Source: Oscillospiraceae bacterium | GTDB lineage: Bacteria; Bacillota_A; Clostridia; Oscillospirales; Oscillospiraceae | Direction: 5' to 3' | Length of the DNA: 27,361 bases | Assembly: GCA_902789835.1 (NCBI GenBank) | Contig: CADAPN010000076.1 | Coordinates: 1-27,361, forward strand | In this document: positions 6,928-16,090 of the stretch, in pieces | Numbering within the stretch: position 1 is the stretch's first letter | Layout of the letters: each line of letters begins with the position of its first letter | The notes under the pieces: generated by a model | The model's input: the letters and a program-made list of their open reading frames with translations, nothing else | Database searches by the model: none | What the model was told of the DNA's origin: nothing | Program-made: the position numbers and the translations under genes

Positions 6928-7609
6928 CATAGCTGTAATACCCGTCTCCGTCATCACTGACCACATGGCCGTCGTCGATCGTGATAACCCGCTTGGAAAA
7001 GGCGTTCACCAGTTCCTTTTCATGTGTGACAACGAGAATCGTCGTGCCCATCTCGTTGATCTTTTCAAACAGCAGCATCAGCTCCAGGCTGCGCACCGGG
7101 TCAAGGTTTCCGGTTGGCTCATCCGCAACGATCATGCGGGGATTGTTCACCAGCGCACGCGCAATGGCTACACGCTGCTGCTCACCGCCGGAGAGCTCGT
7201 TGGGGAAGCGCTTCTCACGCCCCTCAAGACCGACCAGCTCCAGCACGTAGGGCACGCGTTTGGCAATGCTCTTGCCCTTGGCGCCGACAACGCGCATGGC
7301 AAACGCGACGTTGTCATACACGGTCATGTTTTCGATCAGGCGGTAGTCCTGGAAAATCACGCCCAGTGTACGGCGCACTCTGGGGAGCTTTCTGCGCCGG
7401 ATCTTGACCATGTCAAAATCATTGACAACAATCTCACCGGCGGTGGCACGCACCTCGCCGGTGATCAGCTTCATCAGGGTTGTCTTTCCCGAGCCGGAAG
7501 GTCCGACAAGAAAGACAAATTCCCCTTCATTGATCGTCAGATTGACCCCGTCCAGCGCAACCGTGCTGCTGCTGTCATAGATCTTCGTGACGTCTGTCAT
7601 CTGTACCAT
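6917..7609 (-). CDS. ftsE: Cell-division ABC transporter ATPase FtsE
   Basis: FtsE is the cytoplasmic ATPase that, with FtsX, transmits an ATP-driven signal across the membrane to a peptidoglycan hydrolase. The 230-residue product has Walker [10 protein letters not shown] (36-44), Q-loop Gln87, ABC signature LSGGEQQ (139-145), Walker B MIVADEP (159-165) and the switch His196. I chose the ATG at 7609 because CGGAGG lies six bases before it; an upstream in-frame start at 7636 would add nine residues not seen in the family and swallow this site. It overlaps the start of the ftsX fusion by 11 nt, indicating translational coupling. Confidence 0.96.
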   Translation of the reverse strand: MVQMTDVTKIYDSSSTVALDGVNLTINEGEFVFLVGPSGSGKTTLMKLITGEVRATAGEIVVNDFDMVKIRRRKLPRVRRTLGVIFQDYRLIENMTVYDNVAFAMRVVGAKGKSIAKRVPYVLELVGLEGREKRFPNELSGGEQQRVAIARALVNNPRMIVADEPTGNLDPVRSLELMLLFEKINEMGTTILVVTHEKELVNAFSKRVITIDDGHVVSDDGDGYYSYELE

Positions 7610-7633
7610 AAATTGCCTCCGAGAAACTCTTTT

Positions 7634-7650
7634 CAACCGTGATCCGGTTG
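7634..7650. promoter_or_regulatory. Short hairpin between the regulator gene and ftsE
   Basis: CAACCG and CGGTTG form a 6-bp stem around a 5-nt loop in the 51-nt gap between the CdaR-like gene and ftsE. It lies just upstream of the ftsE ribosome binding site. There is no T-run. It may modulate read-through or mRNA stability; this is inference from position. Confidence 0.3.
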
Positions 7651-7660
7651 ATCAGAGAGG

Positions 7661-8755
7661 TCAGTATTTCGACGTATTCAGCGAGTCGAGATACTGCTTT
7701 ACCATCATCGCAACCTTGAACACAATCGCGTGATCAAACTCACGAAGGTCCAGACCTGTGATCTTTTTGATTTTCTCAAGCCTGTATACTAATGTATTTC
7801 TGTGAACATACAGTTTCCTGGATGTTTCGGAAACGTTAAGATTGTTTTCAAAGAAGCGGTTAATCGTCTCCAGGGTATCTTCATCCAGCGTCTCAATGGG
7901 GTTCTTCTTGAAGACTTCATTGAGAAACATCTCGCAGAGCGTTGTGGGAAGCTGATAGATGATCCGGCCGAGGCCGAGGCTTTCATAGTGGATGATCGTC
8001 TTATCGCTCTCAAAGACGCGGCCGACGTCAATGGCAACCTGTGCTTCCTTATACCGGTCCGCCAGTTCACGCAGATGACGGGCTTCGGTGCTGATGCCGA
8101 TCACACAGCGGATTCCGAGCTGCTCAAACAGCGCCTTTTCAATCCCCGCGGCAATGGCATGAATCTCTTCCTTCGACGTATCCGCTTGAATGGACTTGAC
8201 CACAACGATGTCGCTCTCGTTGATGTTCAGAACGAAATCATGCTGCCTGTCCGGGAACAGCCGGCTTACCAGCTCCCCCGCCGCCACATCGGCGTTTTCC
8301 ATCTGGCGGATCAGGAAGACCGTGCGCGGCTCATCCGTGACAAAATGAAGTTCCTTTGCCCGGACATAGACATCCCCCGGAAGAATGTTGTCGGAAATGA
8401 TATTCTTGATGAATGCCGCCCGGTTATGCTTTTCTTCGTAATTGGCCAGCGCTTCATCGAATGCAACCGCCGAAATGGCGCAGACCGTCTTTGCAACACT
8501 GTCCGTCCCGTCTACAAAAGCCGCATATCCCAGCTGCCCGCTCTCGGAGCTGAGGAGCACATAGGTTCTCCCCGCCGTCACCAGCTCGTGGCTGACACTG
8601 TCAACCAGATTGACCCGAAAATCCTCCACCCGCGACCCGATGGCCGCAAGCTCACTGCAGGCGATGACATATCCCTGGTCGTCTACAACCCCGACCGTTC
8701 TGTCGACGGAGTCCTTCATCTGAATAATGACATTTTGAAAAATCCTGCTCGGCAT
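7661..8755 (-). CDS. CdaR/PucR-type transcriptional regulator
   Basis: The 364-residue protein has the CdaR layout. An N-terminal sugar-diacid-recognition-like sensor domain (about 1-135) contains VDDQGYVIACSE. A middle GGDEF-like region follows, and a C-terminal PucR helix-turn-helix (about 305-360) contains NVSETSRKLYVHRNTLVYRLEKI, the hallmark of the family. GGAGAA precedes the ATG at 8755 by seven bases. It is encoded just upstream of ftsE on the same strand with a 51-nt gap, so they may share a transcript. The ligand is unknown. Known CdaR members control carbon-source catabolism; here the neighbours suggest control of, or simple co-expression with, the wall-hydrolase module. Confidence 0.85.
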   Translation of the reverse strand: MPSRIFQNVIIQMKDSVDRTVGVVDDQGYVIACSELAAIGSRVEDFRVNLVDSVSHELVTAGRTYVLLSSESGQLGYAAFVDGTDSVAKTVCAISAVAFDEALANYEEKHNRAAFIKNIISDNILPGDVYVRAKELHFVTDEPRTVFLIRQMENADVAAGELVSRLFPDRQHDFVLNINESDIVVVKSIQADTSKEEIHAIAAGIEKALFEQLGIRCVIGISTEARHLRELADRYKEAQVAIDVGRVFESDKTIIHYESLGLGRIIYQLPTTLCEMFLNEVFKKNPIETLDEDTLETINRFFENNLNVSETSRKLYVHRNTLVYRLEKIKKITGLDLREFDHAIVFKVAMMVKQYLDSLNTSKY

Positions 8756-8876
8756 GATGCATTCTCCATTCTGCCTGTATCCGGCTGAAAATCCGGTCGG
8801 TCAAGACCGTGCAGAGGATCCAATACCCCATTTGGGCAAAATGTGGATAAAAAACAAGATCAAAAAACCAGATAGT

Positions 8877-8908
8877 ATTATAATAACTCTATTATCAGTA
8901 ATTTTCAA
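8877..8908 (-). promoter_or_regulatory. Probable promoter of the regulator-ftsEX cluster
   Basis: On the minus strand TTGAAA (8903-8908) is followed after 17 bases by TATTAT (8880-8885), which overlaps a consensus TATAAT at 8877-8882 (20-base spacing). The surrounding 8830-8960 is strongly AT-rich. The transcript would carry a leader of about 115 nt before the regulator gene. Confidence 0.45.
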
Positions 8909-8959
8909 TAGAAAATGCGTCGAATTTTTGTGAATTTTTTCAGATGAATTGCCAAACAA

Positions 8960-8995
8960 GTCAAAAACCGACTTTTTTCAGGTGGCTTTTTTGAC
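8960..8995 (-). terminator. Weak terminator-like hairpin after the pseudouridine synthase gene
   Basis: GTCAAAAA and TTTTTGAC flank a short internal CC/GG pairing immediately after the rsuA-like stop codon, and T-rich sequence follows on the minus strand. Stem strength is low because it is mostly A-T pairs. It marks the likely end of the tig-clp-lon cluster. Confidence 0.35.
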
Positions 8996-9714
8996 TATTT
9001 TTCCATACCAAGCATCTTGAACATGATGCACAATTCCTCTTCCGTCAGTTCCCGATAACGCCCGATACCCGGGCCCGGTTCGACCTGAAGCGGGCCGACG
9101 GAGAGGCGCCGCAGGGTTACGACAGGCTTTCCCACCGCCGCAAGCATTCTGCGCACCTGATGATACTTCCCTTCCTGCACCGTTACAAGACAGTCGCGTT
9201 CGCCGCGGATCTCAAGCTCCGCCGGCAGGCATTTCGTCCCGTCGGCCAGAATCAGTCCGCTTTGAAAGCGTTCCGGATCCATCGGTTCCAGCGGCTGTTC
9301 CACCATTGCGTGATATACCTTTGAAACCGCATATCTGGGCGAAATCACCCGGTGGGCAAATTCACCGTCGTTTGTCAGCAGCAGAAGGCCGCTGGTATCC
9401 TTGTCAAGCCGCCCCACCGGGGCAATGCCCCGCTTTCGGATTTCCGGCGGAAAAAGGTCCAGGACCGTCTCCTGTCTGCTGTCTCGCGACGCCGTGATCA
9501 GGCCTGTGGGCTTGTCAAGGAGATAGTAGCAGAACCTGCGGTAGCTGCAGGGCGTCCCGTTCAGCGTCACCGCGGCCGTGTTTTCATCGAACTTCTGTTC
9601 CGGTCTGCGGATCACGCTTCCGTTGACCGCCGCCATGCCGGAGCGAATCATCCGGGCGGCTTCGCTGCGGGTCAGGCCGGCGGCATCCGCCAGGTATTTA
9701 TCCAGCCTTATCAT
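8995..9714 (-). CDS. RsuA/RluB-family rRNA pseudouridine synthase
   Basis: This enzyme isomerises specific uridines in ribosomal RNA. The 239-residue protein has an N-terminal S4 RNA-binding domain (MIRLDKYLADAAGLTRSEA, about 1-60), then the catalytic domain with GRLDKDTSG, in which Asp104 is the nucleophile-type residue, and the conserved KYHQVRRMLAAVGKPV segment. Whether it acts on 16S (RsuA) or 23S (RluB/F) rRNA cannot be told from sequence reading. GGAG lies before the ATG at 9714. It starts 13 bases after engB stops and is the last gene of the cluster. Confidence 0.92.
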   Translation of the reverse strand: MIRLDKYLADAAGLTRSEAARMIRSGMAAVNGSVIRRPEQKFDENTAAVTLNGTPCSYRRFCYYLLDKPTGLITASRDSRQETVLDLFPPEIRKRGIAPVGRLDKDTSGLLLLTNDGEFAHRVISPRYAVSKVYHAMVEQPLEPMDPERFQSGLILADGTKCLPAELEIRGERDCLVTVQEGKYHQVRRMLAAVGKPVVTLRRLSVGPLQVEPGPGIGRYRELTEEELCIMFKMLGMEK

Positions 9715-9727
9715 GGTGACCCTGCTC

Positions 9728-10318
9728 CTACAGCAGCCGGAGCAGCCAGCCCAGCAGGCGTTCGCGCCCGTCGCCTTTTTCCGCCGAAAACGGGATCAGC
9801 TCCGTCTCCTCGTCCAGGGAGAGCGTCTGACGAATCAGGGCCATCGACGGCTCAATCTCACTTTTCTTCAGTTTGTCCAGCTTGTTTGCAAGCACGACAA
9901 ACTCATGTCCGGCGTTCTTGAAATACTCCGCCATTCGGACGTCGTCCGCCGTCGGCTTGTGCCGCGCGTCGACGATCAGCACCCCGACATCAAAGGTCCC
10001 GGCTTCGGCGAAAAAGCTCTCCATCAGTCCGGCCCAGCGGTCGCGCTCATTCTGAGACACCTTGGCAAAGCCGTATCCGGGCAGATCAATCAAAAGCATC
10101 TTTCCGTCAATGTCGAAGTAATTCACATGGACGGTTTTTCCGGGTGTCGCCCCGACCTTGGCAAACTGTTTCCGGTTGACCAGACGGTTGATCACGGACG
10201 ACTTGCCCACGTTTGAGCGTCCCGCAAAGGCGGCCTTGGGCAGAGAGCTGCGGATAAACTGCTTCGGCGCCGCGGCAGAGCGGATAAACTCCGCCCGGTT
10301 AAGGTTCAGATCGTTCAT
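9728..10318 (-). CDS. engB: Ribosome-biogenesis GTPase EngB/YsxC
   Basis: EngB (YsxC) is a cytoplasmic GTPase needed for late 50S subunit assembly. The 196-residue length is typical. The G1 loop is GRSNVGKSS (33-41), the threonine of switch I is in GATPGKT (57-63), G3 is DLPGYG (78-83) and G4 is NKLDK (145-149). The ATG at 10318 begins one base after the lon stop codon, so translation is probably coupled to lon. The lon-engB order is conserved in Firmicutes. With lon frameshifted, engB may depend on re-initiation or on ribosomes translating the downstream lon portion. Confidence 0.95.
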   Translation of the reverse strand: MNDLNLNRAEFIRSAAAPKQFIRSSLPKAAFAGRSNVGKSSVINRLVNRKQFAKVGATPGKTVHVNYFDIDGKMLLIDLPGYGFAKVSQNERDRWAGLMESFFAEAGTFDVGVLIVDARHKPTADDVRMAEYFKNAGHEFVVLANKLDKLKKSEIEPSMALIRQTLSLDEETELIPFSAEKGDGRERLLGWLLRLL

Positions 10319-10319
10319 T

Positions 10320-12648
10320 TCACTGACCCGCCGCTTCGCTCTTTGCGGCCTGCTCCCCGGAGTCGCCTCGGCTTTCCTCCGTGATTCCGTCCCGCTCCGA
10401 AAATACCAGCTTCAGCACCTCATCCGCGTGTTCCACCGCAACGAAGTTCAGTCTTTCCCGAACCAGCGGGTCGATCTCTTCCAGGTCAGATTCATTTTCC
10501 TTCGGGATAATCACGGTGGTCACGCCGGCACGGAGCGCGGCCATGGTTTTCTCTTTCAGTCCGCCGATCGGCAGGACGCGTCCCCTCAGACTAATCTCGC
10601 CGGTCATGGCGATGTCGCCGCGGACGGGTTTTCCGCTCAGGGCGGAAATCACCGCGATGCACATGGTGATACCGGCAGAGGGACCGTCTTTCGGCACCGC
10701 CGCCTCCGGGAAGTGGATATGAATGTCTTTGTTTTTGTAGAACTCCGGGTCGATCCCCAGAAGCTCCGCCCGGCTGCGGATGTAGGTGATTGCGGCTCTC
10801 GCCGACTCCTTCATCACATCGCCGAGGTTTCCGGTAAGCTCGACCTTTCCGGTTCCGCTCACCACCGCGGTTTCGACGTCAAGCACTTCTCCGCCGACAG
10901 AGGTATAGGCAAGACCTCTCACCAGGCCGACCGCGGCGGCGCTGCGGCGCTCGTCCGGCTTGAAGCGGACGGGTCCGAGAAGCTTTTCCAGTTTTTCCGG
11001 ACGGACCGCGAGGGACTTGAAGCGTGCTTCGGCGATCCCGCTCGCCGCCTTGCGGCAGAGTGCTGCGATCTCGCGCTCCAGCTGACGCACACCGGATTCA
11101 CGGGTATAGCCGCGGATCATGGCGCGAACGGCATCGTCACTGACCTTGAGCTGGGTTGCCTTCAGGCCATGACGCTTTCTCTGTTTGGGAAGGAGGTGCT
11201 TCTTTGCGATCTGAAGCTTTTCTTCGTCGGTATAACTGGTAAGCTCGATCACTTCCATACGGTCAAGCAGCGCTCTTGGAATGGTTTCGGTGGTGTTGGC
11301 CGTGGTGATAAAGAAGACCTCCGACAGGTCAAAGGGAATTTCCAGGAAATGATCCCGGAAGGTCTTGTTCTGCTCCGGATCCAGCGCCTCCAGCAGGGCG
11401 GCCGAGGGGTCCCCACGATAATCGGAGCCCAGCTTGTCTATTTCGTCGAGCACCATGAGCGGGTTGCAGCTCTTTGCCTGAATGATGCCGTTGATCAGGC
11501 GGCCGGGCATGGAGCCGATATAGGTCTTCCGATGGCCGCGGATCTCCGCCTCATCGTGGATGCCGCCGAGGGACACTCTTACGAGTTCCCTGCCCGTGGC
11601 GCGGGCGATGCTCATGGCGATGCTTGTCTTGCCGGTTCCCGGAGGACCCACGAGGCAGAGCATGCCGCCTTTGACTTCCGGCGCCAGGGTACGGACCGCG
11701 AGGTACTCCAGGATTCTCTCCTTTACCTTCTCCAGGCCGTAATGATCCTCATCCAGCATCTTCCGTGCCAGCGGAAGATCCGTGATCTCTTCATTTTTCT
11801 TGCCCCACGGCAGTTCCAGGCAGATGTCAAGGTAGCTCCGCAGGACCGCCGCCTCCGAAGATCCGAAGGCCTGCTTGCGCAGACGGCCCAGCTCTTTTTC
11901 CAGCTTCTCCCGCTTCCGCCTGAATCGCGCGCAGCTCTTCCCGCAAGAAGTATTCGCGCTGGTTCTCCGCCATCTGCTCCTGGGCCTGGGAGGAGAGCTC
12001 CTGCTCAATCTGCAGTACCTGGATCTCGTTGCGAATGATCCGGTTCAGCAGCAGAAAGCGCTTTGTCGGATAGTCGCACTCCAGCACTTCCTGCTTGTCT
12101 TCCGGATTGATCTGCAGGTTCTGGGTAATAAAGTAAGCGATGTAATCGGAATCCGGATTGGCCAGGATCGGAAGAATCTGGGCCGAAGAGATGTCCCGCG
12201 TCAGCTCGAGGTAGGTGTGAAACGCATCCAGGCAGCTTCGCACCGCCGCCTCTTTGCGCACTTCCGGAATTCGTTCCTTGCGGTTGGGGCGCTCCTGCAC
12301 AGAGGCGTAATAAATTCCCCCCTGCTCTTCGATCTTTACCGCTTCGGCGCGGTAAAGGCCTTCGACAATCAGGCGGCTGTAGCCCTGGTTCAGCTGGCGC
12401 AGCATCTGACGAACGCGGCAGACGGTTCCGACGGTATGAATGTTATCCGGTTTCGGATCATCGTCTTCGAGGTTCTTCTGCATGGCCATAAAGACCAGGT
12501 GATCCCCGCTGGCGGCCAGCTCTGCCGCCTGCACGGAAGAAGATCGCTCTACATCGATCGAAAGCGTCATCTTCGGAAACACCAGCAGGCCGCGCATCGC
12601 CAGCGCAGGCAGAGTCAGAATATTTCGTTGTTCATTTTCCTTGTTCAT
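10320..12648 (-). pseudogene. lon: ATP-dependent protease Lon, interrupted by a frameshifting deletion
   Basis: The first part (ATG at 12648) encodes the Lon substrate-binding domain and reads in frame to NQREYFLREELRAIQAE (residue 245, codon ending at 11914). The next recognisable piece, REKLEKELGRL, starts at 11912 in another frame and continues to the end. About 27 residues usually found between them are missing, which fits a deletion of roughly 80 nt. The downstream part is otherwise intact: Walker A GPPGTGKT, Walker B LMVLDEIDKL, catalytic Ser in KDGPSAG and Lys in GGLKEK. The apparent TTG start of the second frame (12008) lies in out-of-frame sequence and is not a real start. Either Lon is inactive here, two fragments are made, or the gap is an assembly error. 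It lies between clpX and engB, as in many Firmicutes. Confidence 0.88.
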
Positions 12649-12714
12649 AGCTTTTCCAAGTCTTTGTCTTTTTTAAATCTGCTCGCTGCCGCTCTGTTGC
12701 GGGCAGCTTCCGTC

Positions 12715-13974
12715 TCATCCGGCGAGATCCTTTGTCCGCAGGACAACGGGCTGTCCGCCTTCGCGGACGCTGTCCTCCGTGATCACAATCCGGACGATCC
12801 CGGTATCGGACGGCACCGTGTACATGATGTCCGTCATGATGGATTCCATGATGCTGCGCAGGCCGCGGGCGCCAATCTTGCGGTCGATCGCACGGTCCGC
12901 GATTGCCTCCAGCGCGGCAGGCTCAAACACAAGCTCCACCCCGTCCATCTTCATCAGGGTCTCATACTGCTTGGTCATGGCATTCTTGGGTTCAGTGAGA
13001 ATGCGCACCAGATCATCCCGGGTAAGGGTGTCCAGCGTCGCCACCACAGGCAGACGCCCGATCAGCTCGGGAATAATGCCGAACTTCAGAAGATCCTGCT
13101 GCTGGACCTGCTCAAAAAGAGCGCCCAGATCCTTGTCCTTTCCGCTCTCAATCTCGGCACCGAAGCCCATGCTCTTTCGGGAGGTCCGGCGCTCGATAAT
13201 CTTGTCCAGGCCGTCAAACGCGCCGCCGCAGATGAAAAGGATGTTGGTGGTGTCCACCTGGATAAACTCCTGGTGCGGATGCTTCCGCCCGCCCTGCGGC
13301 GGGACGTTCGCCACCGTCCCCTCCAGGAGCTTCAGCAGTGCCTGCTGAACACCCTCTCCGGAGACATCGCGGGTGATGGAGGTATTCTCGCTCTTTCTTG
13401 CGATCTTGTCGATTTCGTCGATGTAGATGATGCCGCGCTGGGCGCGTTCGACGTCAAATTCGGCAGCCTGCAGGAGCTTGACAATGACGTTTTCCACATC
13501 CTCGCCGACATAGCCGGCCTCGGTCAGTGTCGTGGCATCCGCAATGGCGAAGGGAACGTCCAGCATTTTCGCCATTGTCTGGGCAAAGAGCGTTTTGCCG
13601 CTGCCGGTGGGTCCGATCAGCAGGATGTTGCTCTTCTGAAGCTCGACGTCGTTCTTCACACTGTGAAGAATCCGCTTGTAGTGATTGTACACCGCCACCG
13701 AGAGGACCTTTTTCGCGCGGTCCTGGCCGATCACATACTGATCCAGATTTGCTTTGATCTGTACCGGCTTCGGAAGGCGGTCAAATGCCATCGGGAGTCC
13801 GTCGTAACCGGTCATCGCTTCGGCGTCAATTCCGTCCCCGATGATGCTCATGCACATCCGGACGCAGTCGTCACAGATATAGCTGCCGTTTCCCGCGATC
13901 AGCCGGTTGACCTGTCCCTGCGGTTTCCCGCAGAATGAGCAGCGCAGGCTGCGCCTGTCTTCGTTTTTTGCCAT
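12715..13974 (-). CDS. clpX: ClpX, ATPase subunit of the ClpXP protease
   Basis: ClpX unfolds tagged proteins and feeds them into ClpP. The 419-residue product has the zinc-binding domain with Cys12, Cys15, Cys34 and Cys37, Walker A GPTGSGKT (121-128), the GYVG pore loop (154-157), Walker B IIYIDE (about 182-187) and the RKH loop near 229. The ClpP-docking loop is MGF in KSMGFGAE, a variant of the usual I/L/V-G-F. AAGGAG precedes the ATG at 13974. It follows clpP with a 122-nt gap that holds a strong hairpin. Confidence 0.97.
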   Translation of the reverse strand: MAKNEDRRSLRCSFCGKPQGQVNRLIAGNGSYICDDCVRMCMSIIGDGIDAEAMTGYDGLPMAFDRLPKPVQIKANLDQYVIGQDRAKKVLSVAVYNHYKRILHSVKNDVELQKSNILLIGPTGSGKTLFAQTMAKMLDVPFAIADATTLTEAGYVGEDVENVIVKLLQAAEFDVERAQRGIIYIDEIDKIARKSENTSITRDVSGEGVQQALLKLLEGTVANVPPQGGRKHPHQEFIQVDTTNILFICGGAFDGLDKIIERRTSRKSMGFGAEIESGKDKDLGALFEQVQQQDLLKFGIIPELIGRLPVVATLDTLTRDDLVRILTEPKNAMTKQYETLMKMDGVELVFEPAALEAIADRAIDRKIGARGLRSIMESIMTDIMYTVPSDTGIVRIVITEDSVREGGQPVVLRTKDLAG

Positions 13975-14057
13975 TTACTTTCTCCTTCAGCGTCAAGCTT
14001 CCCATGGAAAGATTCCGGGAAACAGGCCGCATATCCTGTGTGTCCTGAATTTAGCTC

Positions 14058-14091
14058 AATATGGGGGAGCACCTAAGTGTTCCCCCATATT
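14058..14091. promoter_or_regulatory. Strong hairpin between clpP and clpX
   Basis: AATATGGGGGA (14058-14068) pairs perfectly with TCCCCCATATT (14081-14091), and three further base pairs close a CTAA loop. The stem begins five bases after the clpP stop. No T-run follows on the minus strand, so a full terminator is unlikely. It could set the clpP:clpX ratio by stabilising the clpP transcript or by partial attenuation. Confidence 0.6.
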
Positions 14092-14096
14092 CCGAT

Positions 14097-14678
14097 TCAG
14101 CGTTTTGTAATAACCTGATCAATAATGCCGTACTCCAGCGCTTCCTCGGCCGTCATGAAGTGGTCCCGTTCGCAGTCGCGTTCCACTTCTTCCACCGTCT
14201 TGCCGGTGTTCGCAGCCAGAATCGTGTTCAGGCGCTGCTTGATCTTCAGGATCTGCTCGGCCTGAATCTGGATGTCCGTGCACTGTCCCCGGCTGCCGCC
14301 GGAGGGCTGATGAATCATGATTTCGCTGTTCGGCAGCGCAATGCGCTTGCCCTTCGCCCCGGAAGAGAGCAGAAACGCTCCCATAGAGGCCGCCATTCCG
14401 ATGCAGATGGTTGAGACGTCCGGCTTCACATACTGCATGGTATCATAGATGGCCAGACCCGCGCTGACACTGCCGCCCGGGCTGTTGATGTAAAACTGGA
14501 TATCCTTGTCCGGATCCTGTGCCTCAAGGAAGAGAAGCTGCGCCACAATCAGGCTGGCCGTCGTGTCGTTTACCTCTTCGGAGAGCATGATGATCCTGTC
14601 GTTCAGCAGACGGGAGAAGATGTCATACGAACGCTCTCCGCGGCTGGTCTGCTCCACGACATAGGGGATGAAGCTCAT
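14097..14678 (-). CDS. clpP: ClpP, proteolytic subunit of Clp protease
   Basis: ClpP forms the two-ring serine protease chamber used by ClpX and other Clp ATPases. The 193-residue product has the full catalytic triad: Ser98 in GMAASMGAF, His123 in MIHQP and Asp172 in CERDHFM. It also has the oxyanion-hole segment SPGGSV and a normal length. The ATG at 14678 overlaps the tig stop codon by four bases (ATGA), so the two genes are translationally coupled. Confidence 0.98.
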   Translation of the reverse strand: MSFIPYVVEQTSRGERSYDIFSRLLNDRIIMLSEEVNDTTASLIVAQLLFLEAQDPDKDIQFYINSPGGSVSAGLAIYDTMQYVKPDVSTICIGMAASMGAFLLSSGAKGKRIALPNSEIMIHQPSGGSRGQCTDIQIQAEQILKIKQRLNTILAANTGKTVEEVERDCERDHFMTAEEALEYGIIDQVITKR

Positions 14679-16024
14679 TCCGCCTTCTCCTCAGCCGGTT
14701 CCGCAGCTTCGGCCGCGGCTTCCTCGGGTTTCACCTCGTCGGCGGACTTTGCAACCGCGTTCTCGACCAGCAGGTTCATGGCCTGCTCTTTCTTCAGCTC
14801 GTTCTTCAGGAACGCTTCGCCGAAGTAGCGCTTCACGTCCTCCACGGTGGCGCCGACGCCTTCCGCGGTCTTCTGATAGTAGGCATCCAGCTCTTCCTCG
14901 GTCGGCTCCAGGCCCTCGGCCTTGGCAACGGCCTCCAGCAGCAGCTCGGTCTTCACCTGGGCTTCGGCTGCCGGGCGGATGGAGAACTTCAGGGTGTCTT
15001 CGTTCATGCCGAAGAGCTTGAGCAGCTCTTCACGGCTCATGTCTCGGTCGTTCATGCCGAACTGGGCGGCATAATTGCGCAGGAATTCATCGACTTTCTC
15101 CTCGAACATCACTTCGGGGATCTCACCGGTCATGGTCTCGCAGGCCTTGCGGACGATTTCGTCCTTGAACGCGTTCTCGGCGCTCTCGTCCATGCGCTTC
15201 TGGAGAGTTGCACGGACATCGGCCTTATATTCATCAAAGGTGTCAAACTCAGAGACATCCTTGGCAAACTCGTCGTCCAGCTCCGGATACTCAGGAGCGC
15301 TGACTTCGTTGCAGACAATGTGGAAAACAACCGCCTTGCCGGCCAGATTCTCGGCATAGTTCTCGGGGAAGGTAATGTCGATGTCCTTCTCCTCGCCGGC
15401 GCTCATGCCGACCAGCTGTTCCTCAAAGCCGGGGACAAAGGAGTTGGAGCCGAGCTCGAGGGAATGGCCTTCGGCCTTGCCGCCGTCAAACGGCTCGCCG
15501 TTCAGGAAGCCTTCAAAGTCAATGTTCACGGTATCGCCCATCTCTGCGGGGCGCTCCACCGTCAGCATGCGCGCGTTGCGCTTCTGGACGTTCTTGATCT
15601 CATTGTCAACCGTCTCATCCGAAACGGTCTCAGTGGGACGGACCGCCTCGATGCCCTTGTACTCGCCGAGAACGACTTCCGGATAGGTCGTCACGTCGAA
15701 GGTGAATTCGCAGGACTTTTCGTCCGTCACGTTAACATCTGAAATACGGGGCTGGCCGACAACGCGCAGCTCGCCTTCTTTCACGCCGAGTTCAAAGGCC
15801 TCGGGTGCCAGGTCGTCCATTGCGTCCTGATAAAAGACTTCTTTTCCATACATGCCCTCGATCACCTGACGCGGGGCCTTGCCCTTGCGGAAACCGGGAA
15901 TGTAGACGTCCTTCTTGTTCTTCAGATAAGCGCCGTTGACAGCCTTTTCAAATTCGGCCGAATCCGCGGCAACTGTAAAAACTGCAGTATTGTGCTCTTT
16001 TTTCTCGATATTTTTCAAAATCAT
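14675..16024 (-). CDS. tig: Trigger factor, ribosome-associated chaperone
   Basis: Trigger factor binds ribosomal protein L23 at the exit tunnel and shields nascent chains. The 449-residue product has the ribosome-binding signature GFRKGKAP (44-51), a FKBP-type prolyl isomerase domain (about 165-245, with [16 protein letters not shown]) and the C-terminal chaperone arms, ending in an acidic Ala/Glu-rich tail. I chose the ATG at 16024 because GAGGAGG lies just before it and [10 protein letters not shown] matches the family start; an upstream start at 16087 would add 21 residues and cover that site. Confidence 0.97.
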   Translation of the reverse strand: MILKNIEKKEHNTAVFTVAADSAEFEKAVNGAYLKNKKDVYIPGFRKGKAPRQVIEGMYGKEVFYQDAMDDLAPEAFELGVKEGELRVVGQPRISDVNVTDEKSCEFTFDVTTYPEVVLGEYKGIEAVRPTETVSDETVDNEIKNVQKRNARMLTVERPAEMGDTVNIDFEGFLNGEPFDGGKAEGHSLELGSNSFVPGFEEQLVGMSAGEEKDIDITFPENYAENLAGKAVVFHIVCNEVSAPEYPELDDEFAKDVSEFDTFDEYKADVRATLQKRMDESAENAFKDEIVRKACETMTGEIPEVMFEEKVDEFLRNYAAQFGMNDRDMSREELLKLFGMNEDTLKFSIRPAAEAQVKTELLLEAVAKAEGLEPTEEELDAYYQKTAEGVGATVEDVKRYFGEAFLKNELKKEQAMNLLVENAVAKSADEVKPEEAAAEAAEPAEEKAE

Positions 16025-16090
16025 GGAATATTTCCTCCTCATCTGCACATGCTTTGGTATCATAACAGATTTCATCTGTAAAATCAATCA

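Noticed and set aside
4933..6960. Long plus-strand open frame opposite the ftsX-hydrolase fusion
   Set aside because: Its His/Val/Asp-rich product matches no family and mirrors the codon bias of the real minus-strand gene, which has intact motifs. It is an antisense shadow.
6928..6966. Upstream ATG at 6966 as the ftsX start
   Set aside because: It would overlap ftsE by 50 bases and add residues ([12 protein letters not shown]) that translate the ftsE 3' end out of frame. The ATG at 6927 gives the usual FtsX start.
10320..12008. A separate Lon C-terminal gene starting at TTG 12008
   Set aside because: The first 32 codons are an out-of-frame reading of the upstream Lon part and there is no ribosome binding site. 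It is the second half of one broken gene.
11875..13938. Long plus-strand frame opposite lon and clpX
   Set aside because: Composition reflects reverse-complemented codons of clpX and lon; no motif or start signal supports it.
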